DNA of 5,609 nt from Treponema sp. GTDB lineage: Bacteria > Spirochaetota > Spirochaetia > Treponematales > Breznakiellaceae. The stretch spans positions 1 through 5,609 of the forward strand of contig WQZW01000120.1 in assembly GCA_009780545.1 (NCBI GenBank). The letters run 5' to 3'. Shown here one piece after another: positions 1 through 4,560 of this stretch (position 1 is the first letter of the stretch; each line of letters starts with the position of its first letter). The notes beneath the pieces are model-generated. The model was not told the origin of the DNA. It searched no databases and worked only from the letters and a program-made list of their open reading frames with translations. Position numbers and translations under genes: made by a program.

Positions 1-47
1 GATACCGTAAGGCTAAGTACGAGCAGGCAAGAAACGATCTTTTTCAT
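1..47 (-). CDS. 5' end of an exported-protein gene, cut by the window edge
   Basis: On the minus strand an ATG at 47 opens a frame reading MKKIVSCLLVLSLTV, followed by an incomplete TCN (Ser) codon at the window edge. Two lysines followed by an unbroken hydrophobic run are the n-region and h-region of a signal peptide. The Cys at residue 7 sits too early in the hydrophobic run to be a convincing lipobox. The start is well supported: AGGAGAG at 54-60 lies 6 nt upstream of the ATG, and a good sigma-70-type promoter lies further upstream (79-107). The gene is divergent from malQ and shares a 184-bp control region with it. The product is probably periplasmic or envelope-associated, but nothing of the mature protein is visible, so no function can be given. 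Confidence 0.7.
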   Translation of the reverse strand, partial: MKKIVSCLLVLSLTV

Positions 48-78
48 AAGCTTCTCTCCTGTCTTGTAAGATACGCCT

Positions 79-107
79 ATTCTACCATGCTCCCGGTTTG
101 GTGTAAA
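79..107 (-). promoter_or_regulatory. sigma-70-type promoter of the leftward exported-protein gene
   Basis: Read leftward, a -35 box TTTACA (102-107, 5 of 6 to consensus) and a -10 box TAGAAT (79-84, 5 of 6) are separated by exactly 17 bp. Transcription would start near 72, giving a leader of about 25 nt that contains the AGGAGAG ribosome binding site. Both hexamers, the spacing and the AT-rich element directly upstream make this the best-formed promoter in the window with the one before rpmF. Confidence 0.72.
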
Positions 108-131
108 ACATTTTTTATAGATTTTTTGAAG
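108..131 (-). promoter_or_regulatory. UP-element-like phased A-tracts
   Basis: Two copies of ATTTTTT (110-116 and 121-127) are spaced 11 bp apart, about one helical turn, directly upstream of the -35 box of the leftward promoter. Read on the minus strand they are AAAAAAT tracts. In-phase A-tracts bend DNA and bind the RNA polymerase alpha C-terminal domain in well-studied bacteria; that they act this way here is inference. They also lie upstream of malQ, so they may mark a shared control region. Confidence 0.45.
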
Positions 132-185
132 ACTGCGGGATGGAACGGTCTTTATGGCGTGGGTACGCACAGCAACCCTATTCAA

Positions 186-202
186 AAGGAAGAACCTTCC
201 TT
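186..202 (+). repeat. perfect 7-bp inverted repeat overlapping the malQ -10 box
   Basis: AAGGAAG (186-192), a 3-nt centre AAC, then CTTCCTT (196-202). The last base of the right arm is the first base of the TATAAT box, so the repeat fills most of the promoter spacer. This is where a repressor would block polymerase, so it is a candidate operator for malQ. It could also be a chance repeat in purine-rich DNA. Confidence 0.4.
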
Positions 203-207
203 ATAAT
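202..207 (+). promoter_or_regulatory. -10 box (TATAAT) of the probable malQ promoter
   Basis: A perfect TATAAT lies 25 nt upstream of the malQ ATG. A 17-bp spacer would put the -35 at TATTCA (179-184), which matches TTGACA at only 3 of 6 positions, and there is no TG extension. The predicted transcription start is near 214, leaving a leader of about 18 nt that still contains the AGGAGG site. A weak -35 beside a perfect -10 and an inverted repeat suggests a regulated promoter; that is inference. Confidence 0.5.
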
Positions 208-220
208 GGAAAGCAGATCG

Positions 221-226
221 AGGAGG
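221..226 (+). promoter_or_regulatory. malQ ribosome binding site deciding the start
   Basis: AGGAGG, a full Shine-Dalgarno core, ends 5 nt before the ATG at 232. The reading frame stays open back to an ATG at 154, but that start has no such site and would lie upstream of the likely transcription start, so 232 is chosen. Confidence 0.85.
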
Positions 227-231
227 CGGCA

Positions 232-2235
232 ATGGACAGGACGAGGTTGGTCGGGGTGGCGGTGCCCCTGGGCGCCCTGCGGGGATCGGAGGGAAGCGCC
301 GTCGGGGAGTTTCCCGACCTGGAACGGCTCGCGCTGTTCTGCCGGGAGACGGGAATCGGGCTGATCCAGCTATTGCCGGTCAACGATACCGGCTACGAAA
401 GCTCGCCGTACTTCAGCCTCAGCTCGGTGGCCCTGCACCCGCTGTACCTCCGCATCGCCGACCTGGACGAGGCGAAGGGCTTCAAGGACAAGGCCGCCCT
501 GATCCATGCCGAGTACGCCGGGCAGACGCGGTTTCCCTACCTCAAGATACTCCGCGCCAAGATGAACCTGCTGCGGGAGATCTACGTGGCCTGCGCCGAG
601 GAGATCAGGAAGAAGGCCGGTTCCTCAGGCGACCTCGGCAAGTGGATCGTCGGGAATCCCTGGGTGACCGAGTACGCCGTATACCGGAGGCTGAAGGAAG
701 CCAACGGGGAACGGAGCTGGAAGCGGTGGGAACGGCATTCCAAGATCGCCCCGGAGGAGATACGTTCGCTCTGGGACGATCCGGAACTGCGGGGGGAACA
801 CCTGTTCTGGGCCTGGCTCCAGTACGTGCTGGACGGGCAGTTCGGCCGGGCGGCCAAGGCCGTCTCCGATGCCGGAATCCTGCTGAAGGGCGACCTTCCC
901 ATCATGATGAACGACGACAGCCACGACGTATGGGCACGGCCGGAAATCTTTGTCCAAAACCTTAATGCCGGGGCGCCGCCCGACATGTACGCGCGGGAGG
1001 GGCAGAACTGGGGCTTTCCCCTGTACGACTGGGACGCGCAGGAGGCGGACGGCTTTGCCTGGTGGAAACAGCGGCTGGCCGTCGCCGAAAGGTACTACGG
1101 GGCGTACCGTATCGACCATGTCCTGGGCTTTTTCCGTATCTGGGCGATCCGGCCGGAGGACGCATCCGCCGTCCTCGGCCGCTTTCTTCCATATAACCAC
1201 ATCGGGACGGCGGAACTGACCGGGCTCGGTTTCGACAAGGGCCGCATCCGTTGGGTTTCCCGTCCGCACATTCCCTCGGGAGAACTGGACTCCGCGCTCA
1301 GGGAGGAGGCCGCGGGCGAGGCCGAGGTGCGGGAATGGGCGCATAAGGTCCGGGAGCGGGCCCTGATACGGATCGGGGACGAGGAACTGTGGATGTTCCG
1401 GGACGAGATTCGGGGCGAGCGGGACATCATGGCCCTGGACATGGGCCGGGCGGCCACGGCCTTCCTGTTGAGGAGTTGGCGGGACAGGATGTTCTTCGAA
1501 TACGAAAAAGGGAAGTTCTCCCCGACCTGGTACTACCGGGATTCCCGCGCCTACCGTTCGCTGTCCGACGAGGAACGGTGGAAGGTGGACGGCCTGGTAA
1601 CCCTGCATACGGCGAAGTCGGAGAAAACCTGGGAGGCCCAGGGACAGAAACTGCTTGCTGTGCTTGCCGAATCCTCGAAGATGCTGCCCTGCGCCGAGGA
1701 CCTCGGCGCGGTTCCGGCCTGCGTCCCCAAGGTGCTGGCCAAACTGAAGATACTGGGCCTGCGGGTGGTGCGCTGGAACCGTCGGTGGGAACTGGAGGGC
1801 AATCCCTACGTCCCCTTCGGCGAGTATCCGGAACCCTCCGTCTGCACGCCGGCCGTCCACGACAGCTCCACCGTGCGGCAGTGGTGGGAGGAAGAGGCCG
1901 AACAGGAACGGTTCTCGGGCTTTCTGGGCTTTCCCTCGCTGCCCCGGGGCTACAATCCCGGCACGGCGAAGGCGGTCCTTTCCAAGGCGGCCTCGGCGGC
2001 CTCCCGCATCCGGATTTTCCAGATACAGGACCTCCTGCACCTTTCGGGCAGGTGGTACGACCGCGATCCCGGGGCCGAGCGGATCAACGTCCCCGGAACC
2101 TGCAACGATTTCAACTGGACCTACCGGCTGCCGGCAACCCTCGACGAGATCGCCGGGGACGCCGACCTGCTGAAGGCGATTGCCGAACTTTCCCGGATTC
2201 CCCGCGCGGGGAAAACGGCCGATCAACCGGATTAG
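232..2235 (+). CDS. malQ: 4-alpha-glucanotransferase (amylomaltase), GH77, DPE2-like
   Basis: Cytoplasmic GH77 enzyme that moves alpha-1,4-glucan segments between maltooligosaccharides or onto glucose, feeding maltose, maltodextrin and glycogen metabolism. The protein has 667 residues. Near the N-terminus LLPVNDTG..SSPY (47-60) and ALHPLYLR (67-74) form the family's first barrel motifs. GDLPI (220-224) and GQNWGFPLYDW (257-267) line the active site. The catalytic acids are all present: Asp295 in RIDH (nucleophile), Glu489 in AEDLG (acid/base) and Asp544 in VHDSST (stabiliser). NDT, ALHPLYLR, RIDH.LGFFRIW, the long segment at about 350-480 and CAEDLG.VP.CVP resemble the DPE2 branch (plant cytosolic and Bacteroides-type MalQ) more than the short Thermus type. 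The N-terminal CBM20 starch-binding modules of DPE2 are absent. No signal peptide is present. The gene stands alone and converges on the LRR gene. The family call is near certain; the subtype is likely. Confidence 0.95.
   Translation: MDRTRLVGVAVPLGALRGSEGSAVGEFPDLERLALFCRETGIGLIQLLPVNDTGYESSPYFSLSSVALHPLYLRIADLDEAKGFKDKAALIHAEYAGQTRFPYLKILRAKMNLLREIYVACAEEIRKKAGSSGDLGKWIVGNPWVTEYAVYRRLKEANGERSWKRWERHSKIAPEEIRSLWDDPELRGEHLFWAWLQYVLDGQFGRAAKAVSDAGILLKGDLPIMMNDDSHDVWARPEIFVQNLNAGAPPDMYAREGQNWGFPLYDWDAQEADGFAWWKQRLAVAERYYGAYRIDHVLGFFRIWAIRPEDASAVLGRFLPYNHIGTAELTGLGFDKGRIRWVSRPHIPSGELDSALREEAAGEAEVREWAHKVRERALIRIGDEELWMFRDEIRGERDIMALDMGRAATAFLLRSWRDRMFFEYEKGKFSPTWYYRDSRAYRSLSDEERWKVDGLVTLHTAKSEKTWEAQGQKLLAVLAESSKMLPCAEDLGAVPACVPKVLAKLKILGLRVVRWNRRWELEGNPYVPFGEYPEPSVCTPAVHDSSTVRQWWEEEAEQERFSGFLGFPSLPRGYNPGTAKAVLSKAASAASRIRIFQIQDLLHLSGRWYDRDPGAERINVPGTCNDFNWTYRLPATLDEIAGDADLLKAIAELSRIPRAGKTADQPD
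2198..2213. repeat. perfect 16-bp palindrome in the 3' end of malQ
   Basis: TTCCCCGCGCGGGGAA is fully self-complementary. It codes for part of the C-terminal tail of MalQ and lies about 55 bp beyond the stop of the converging LRR gene. RNA from either strand could fold a 6-bp stem with a GCGC loop. No U-run follows on either strand, so it is not a normal intrinsic terminator. It may only slow or end converging transcription, or be chance in GC-rich DNA. Confidence 0.5.
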
Positions 2236-2267
2236 CCCGCGTTAAGATTTCCTTCTGCCCCAACCGG

Positions 2268-3089
2268 CTAGGAAAACTGCCAGAGACGCTCGCCCGAGAT
2301 GCTGCTGACGATCTGGGCGAAGGAGCCGAACCTCCAGGCTCCCGGAACGCCCCCGCCGGCCCAGGCGGCGTCCGCGCGGGCCAGGGAGACGAAGGGAACG
2401 CTGATCGTCTGGGCCAGCGTCCAGCCCACGAAGGCATTCTCCCCGATGGACTCGATGCCCACCGGCAGGTTGATGTTTCGGAGGCTGCGGGCGTTGCCGA
2501 AGGCGTCCCTTTCGATATGCTTCAAATGTTCGCCCGAGGAAAAGGTTACCGTGTGGACGCTGGAGTTCCAGAACGCTCCGGGGCTTATCGTGTCCACTCT
2601 GGCCGGAATCGTCAGGCTCCGGAGGTTTCTCGTGCCGGCAAAGGCCCCGTCCATGAACTTCAGCCCGGAATCCTCCTCGAAGCCGATGCTCTCGATGCTG
2701 GAATGGAGGAAGGCGTTGTAGCCGATGGAAACCACGCTGGCCGGAATTACGATATCCTGAAGGTTTCCGGTGTAACTGAAGGCGCTTTCCATGATGCTGC
2801 GAAGCCGGCTGCCCTCGTGAAAGCTCACCGATTCTACCCCGGAACGCTGGAACGCCCTCCCGCCGATGGTAACGATGCCCGTGGGAATTACGATGCTGTT
2901 GATGCTCCTTGCCCCGGCAAAGGCCGCCGTCCCAATGGCGACCACCGGGTACTCGTCTATCAGGTCCGGGATCACCACCTCGCCGGTAACCCCGTCCGTA
3001 TTGAGGCTGTCCACTTCGTAACCCAGTTTGTCCGGGTCGAAGAAGTACCTGAGCCCCTCGTAATTTCGCAACCTGTAGCCTATCGCCAT
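2268..3089 (-). CDS. BspA-type leucine-rich-repeat protein (LRR_5 family)
   Basis: A 273-residue protein built on the BspA/LRR_5 repeat, IG..AF.....L..I.IP..V. Repeats run from about residue 50 to 232, with AF landmarks at 56-57, 79-80, 103-104, 126-127, 149-150, 172-173, 196-197 and 219-220 (spacing 23-24). An N-terminal cap (about 1-49) ends in GEVVIPDLIDEYPV, as is usual before such repeats. The C-terminal part (GWTLAQTISVP at 222-232, then ADAAW) is a cap I recall from treponemal LRR proteins. These proteins bind proteins or host surfaces in some species; the partner here is unknown. No signal peptide, lipobox or membrane segment is visible, so the product is cytoplasmic or leaves by another route. 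ATG at 3089 is chosen because GGGTGG lies 6 nt upstream; GTG at 3098 is possible. It starts downstream of rnc and converges on malQ with 32 bp between stops. Confidence 0.88.
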   Translation of the reverse strand: MAIGYRLRNYEGLRYFFDPDKLGYEVDSLNTDGVTGEVVIPDLIDEYPVVAIGTAAFAGARSINSIVIPTGIVTIGGRAFQRSGVESVSFHEGSRLRSIMESAFSYTGNLQDIVIPASVVSIGYNAFLHSSIESIGFEEDSGLKFMDGAFAGTRNLRSLTIPARVDTISPGAFWNSSVHTVTFSSGEHLKHIERDAFGNARSLRNINLPVGIESIGENAFVGWTLAQTISVPFVSLARADAAWAGGGVPGAWRFGSFAQIVSSISGERLWQFS

Positions 3090-3253
3090 CTGTACCACCC
3101 GTTTTTAAATATCGACACTCCGACCCGAAGGGCTAAACCGAATTCGGGTACGCCTTTCGCCCGTCAAGGAGGAAACGGTTTCCGCCCCGGAGTCCCCTCC
3201 GATCAAGCCGGAGGTCGACGACATGGGATACGGAAAATCCCTCCGGTTGCCCA
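3090..3253. other. rnc to LRR-gene intergenic region with inverted repeats
   Basis: No coding frame here looks real. Several inverted repeats are packed in: ACCCGAA/TTCGGGT (3123-3129 and 3143-3149), containing the palindrome CCGAATTCGG (3138-3147); GGAAACGGTTTCC (3171-3183); and CCTCCG/CGGAGG (3196-3201 and 3209-3214). The putative rnc terminator overlaps its right edge. The only promoter candidate for the LRR gene is poor: GATATT (3108-3113) with TTTAGC (3132-3137) 18 bp upstream. The best -35-like hexamer, TTGACG (3162-3167), has no acceptable -10 at the right distance. Confidence 0.45.
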
Positions 3254-3285
3254 TCATCCTGCGGGTGACGGATAACCGGAGGGAT
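3234..3285 (-). terminator. putative intrinsic terminator spanning the rnc stop codon
   Basis: Read leftward, ATCCCTCCGGTT (3285-3274) pairs perfectly over 12 bp with AACCGGAGGGAT (3248-3237), across a 25-nt loop that holds the rnc TGA. An inner ATCC/GGAT pair may shorten the loop. The stem runs straight into UUUU (3237-3234) and then CCG. A GC-rich stem plus a short U-run only on the minus side fits termination of the rpmF-acpP-rnc transcript. Four U residues is a weak tract, so it may instead act mainly as a 3' protecting or processing hairpin. Confidence 0.55.
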
Positions 3286-4102
3286 GGGGGTCGGTTTCGT
3301 CGAACCGATCCTCGGATACATCCCCCGCGGCCGAATGGATCGCCCGGTAGGCGATCTTTGCCGCTTCCTGTTCGGCCGCCTTCTTGCTCCTGCCGGATCC
3401 CGGTCCGTACGCCGTTCCCCCCACGCTGACTTCCATCCAGAAGACGTGGTCGTGGTCGGGGCCGGAGAGCTTCACCATCCGGTAGCTCGGGTAGCAGCGG
3501 AACATCTGCTGACAGGCTTCCTGAAGCAACGACTTGTAGTCCTTCCAGTACCCGCTGCCGGTTATCCGTTCGATCTCCGGGGAAAAGAAACGGTCGACGA
3601 ACCTGAATGCCTGGGCATAGCCGGCATCGAGGTACAGGGCCCCGATCAGGGCTTCCAGCGTGTCGGCAAGAATCGCCTGCTTGTCCCGGCCCCCCGAAAG
3701 CTCCTCTCCCTTGCCCAGCAAAAGGAAGGAATCCAGACGCAGGCCCCTGGCCACGGTGCAGAGTACCTCCTCGGACACCGTTACCGACATGATCTTGGCC
3801 AGTTCGCCCTCGGATTTTTCCGGGTACTTCTCGTAAAGGATGGTCGCACAGACCGAACCTAGAATGGAATCTCCGAGGAATTCGAGCCTTTCGTTGTTGA
3901 GGCGGGTCCCTGTTTCGTTGGATACCGATCTGTGGACAAAGGACAGGTTCAGGAGCTCCGGGCTCCTGAACCTGAATCCGGCCGTCTTCTGAAAAGCGGC
4001 AAGCTGCTTCTTTCTTTCCGGTTCGACGGCCCGAAAATTACCCTGGCTATTTCTGCTGGGATTTGATGAACTCGTAGGCGTCCTTGACGGTTTCGAATTC
4101 AT
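3254..4102 (-). CDS. rnc: ribonuclease III
   Basis: Double-strand-specific endoribonuclease that matures rRNA precursors and processes some mRNAs in the cytoplasm. The protein has 282 residues. The catalytic domain spans about 31-175 with the signature NERLEFLGDS at 70-79 (metal-site Glu71, Glu74 and Asp78), Glu98 in SEGEL, and Asp147 and Glu150 in ADTLEALIGALYLDAG. A double-stranded-RNA-binding domain follows (about 184-256) and ends with the conserved SKKAAEQEAA helix. A polar tail of about 25 residues, rich in Asp, Pro and Ser, ends the protein. The only usual start codon before the domain is ATG 4102, inside acpP, with just AAAGG three bases upstream. It gives a Ser/Thr/Pro/Asn-rich leader of about 25 residues absent from E. 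coli RNase III. Last gene of rpmF-acpP-rnc. Function certain; start less so. Confidence 0.96.
   Translation of the reverse strand: MNSKPSRTPTSSSNPSRNSQGNFRAVEPERKKQLAAFQKTAGFRFRSPELLNLSFVHRSVSNETGTRLNNERLEFLGDSILGSVCATILYEKYPEKSEGELAKIMSVTVSEEVLCTVARGLRLDSFLLLGKGEELSGGRDKQAILADTLEALIGALYLDAGYAQAFRFVDRFFSPEIERITGSGYWKDYKSLLQEACQQMFRCYPSYRMVKLSGPDHDHVFWMEVSVGGTAYGPGSGRSKKAAEQEAAKIAYRAIHSAAGDVSEDRFDETDPHPSGYPSPAG
3944..3974 (-). promoter_or_regulatory. perfect 13-bp mRNA hairpin inside rnc
   Basis: CAGGTTCAGGAGC (3944-3956) and GCTCCTGAACCTG (3962-3974) are exact reverse complements around a 5-nt loop. In the rnc mRNA this forms a 13-bp stem that a GGA/UCC pairing can lengthen by 3 bp across a two-base bulge. 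It covers about codons 43-53, just before the conserved HRS motif. RNase III cleaves hairpins of about this kind, and E. coli rnc is autoregulated by cleavage of a hairpin in its leader. A similar role here is inference. Confidence 0.5.
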
Positions 4103-4283
4103 TTGCCTTTTCGTCCGGAATGGATATCCCCATTTCCTCTTCTATGGCATAGATCAGCTCGTAGGTGTCCAGGCTGTCCGCACCGAGATCCTGCCGGAAG
4201 GAAGCTTCCAGCGTAACCTTGCCCTCATCGATCTCAAGCTTGGATGCGATGAGTTTCCTTATCCTCTCAAACAGTTCGTCCAT
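4047..4283 (-). CDS. acpP: acyl carrier protein
   Basis: Small acidic cytosolic carrier that holds growing acyl chains on a 4'-phosphopantetheine arm during fatty acid synthesis and phospholipid assembly. The protein has 78 residues, the normal length. Ser37 in GADSLDT is the attachment site, and the acidic helix II that follows (YELIYAIEEE) is the face read by partner enzymes. The start at 4283 is set by GAGAGG (4289-4294) five bases upstream; the frame is open further back, into rpmF, but without family similarity. It begins 14 bp after the rpmF stop, and its last 56 bp overlap rnc in another frame. The fab/plsX genes that separate rpmF from acpP in E. coli are absent here. CoaD, encoded just upstream, makes the direct precursor of CoA, the donor of the prosthetic arm. 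Confidence 0.97.
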   Translation of the reverse strand: MDELFERIRKLIASKLEIDEGKVTLEASFRQDLGADSLDTYELIYAIEEEMGISIPDEKANEFETVKDAYEFIKSQQK

Positions 4284-4297
4284 TTTTTCCTCTCTTG

Positions 4298-4486
4298 TCA
4301 GACTTTGGAATCCGGAATAATCACCTGCCGTCCCCGGTAGGAACCGCATTTGGGGCAAACCCGGTGCCGAAGAACCTTGTTTCCGCAACTGCCGCATTCG
4401 ACCAAAGTGGGTGCGGTAAGCTTCATGTTGATGGTCTGCCGACGGCTCGTGCGCGCCTTCGACGTTTTCCCTCTAGGTACAGCCAT
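4298..4486 (-). CDS. rpmF: 50S ribosomal protein L32 (bL32)
   Basis: Small basic protein of the large ribosomal subunit. At 62 residues it has the usual length. The N-terminus MAVPRGKTSKARTSRR is the family's rRNA-binding extension. Four cysteines, Cys31-X2-Cys34 and Cys44-X2-Cys47 (CGSC and CPKC), form the zinc ribbon, so this is the zinc-binding form rather than the cysteine-free paralogue some bacteria make in zinc shortage. AGGGAGAGG (4492-4500) precedes the ATG by 5 nt. It is the first gene of rpmF-acpP-rnc and has a strong promoter immediately upstream. Unlike E. coli and many others, no DUF177 (YceD) gene lies before it; its neighbour is coaD, 74 bp upstream. Confidence 0.98.
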   Translation of the reverse strand: MAVPRGKTSKARTSRRQTINMKLTAPTLVECGSCGNKVLRHRVCPKCGSYRGRQVIIPDSKV

Positions 4487-4503
4487 TAAAACCTCTCCCT
4501 GTC

Positions 4504-4532
4504 AAAGTATCAGAAACCGAAATTCCTGTCAA
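4504..4532 (-). promoter_or_regulatory. strong extended -10 promoter of rpmF-acpP-rnc
   Basis: Leftward, a perfect TTGACA (4527-4532) stands 17 bp before TACTTT (4504-4509), which keeps the key T1, A2 and T6 and carries the TGN extension (TGA, 4510-4512). The predicted start near 4497-4498 is only about 11 nt from the rpmF ATG, so the message would begin almost at its Shine-Dalgarno sequence. A second TTGACA at 4500-4505 has no good -10 partner. Confidence 0.75.
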
Positions 4533-4560
4533 GCCGAGGCCGTCGGCCCATGCGCCACCG

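Noticed and set aside
154..231. Upstream extension of malQ to the ATG at 154
   Set aside because: No Shine-Dalgarno, no family similarity in the extra 26 residues, and a TATAAT lies inside it; AGGAGG supports 232.
625..2226. 533-codon minus-strand open frame antisense to malQ
   Set aside because: No recognisable motif, low-complexity Pro/Gly/Val composition, and malQ on the other strand has all catalytic residues.
2248..2275. TTTCCT/AGGAAA hairpin as the malQ terminator
   Set aside because: Only a 6-bp weak stem with a 16-nt loop and no U-run; not enough to call.
1389..3275. 628-codon plus-strand open frame covering the end of malQ and the antisense of the LRR gene
   Set aside because: Its protein is Arg/Gly/Pro-rich with no family pattern, and it overlaps two genes with clear domains; a by-product of GC-rich codon use.
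3284..3862. 192-codon plus-strand open frame antisense to rnc
   Set aside because: Shadow of rnc, which carries the full RNase III signature.
4284..4397. Upstream extension of acpP to an ATG at 4397
   Set aside because: It reads through the end of rpmF in another frame and adds 38 residues foreign to ACP; 4283 has a good ribosome binding site and gives the normal 78 residues.
4498..4505. Second TTGACA before rpmF as another -35 box
   Set aside because: The hexamer 17 bp downstream (CTGTAC) is inside rpmF and is not a -10 box.
4536..4555. GCCGA/TCGGC stem after coaD as a terminator
   Set aside because: A 5-bp stem with no U-run; the sequence runs directly into the rpmF -35 box.
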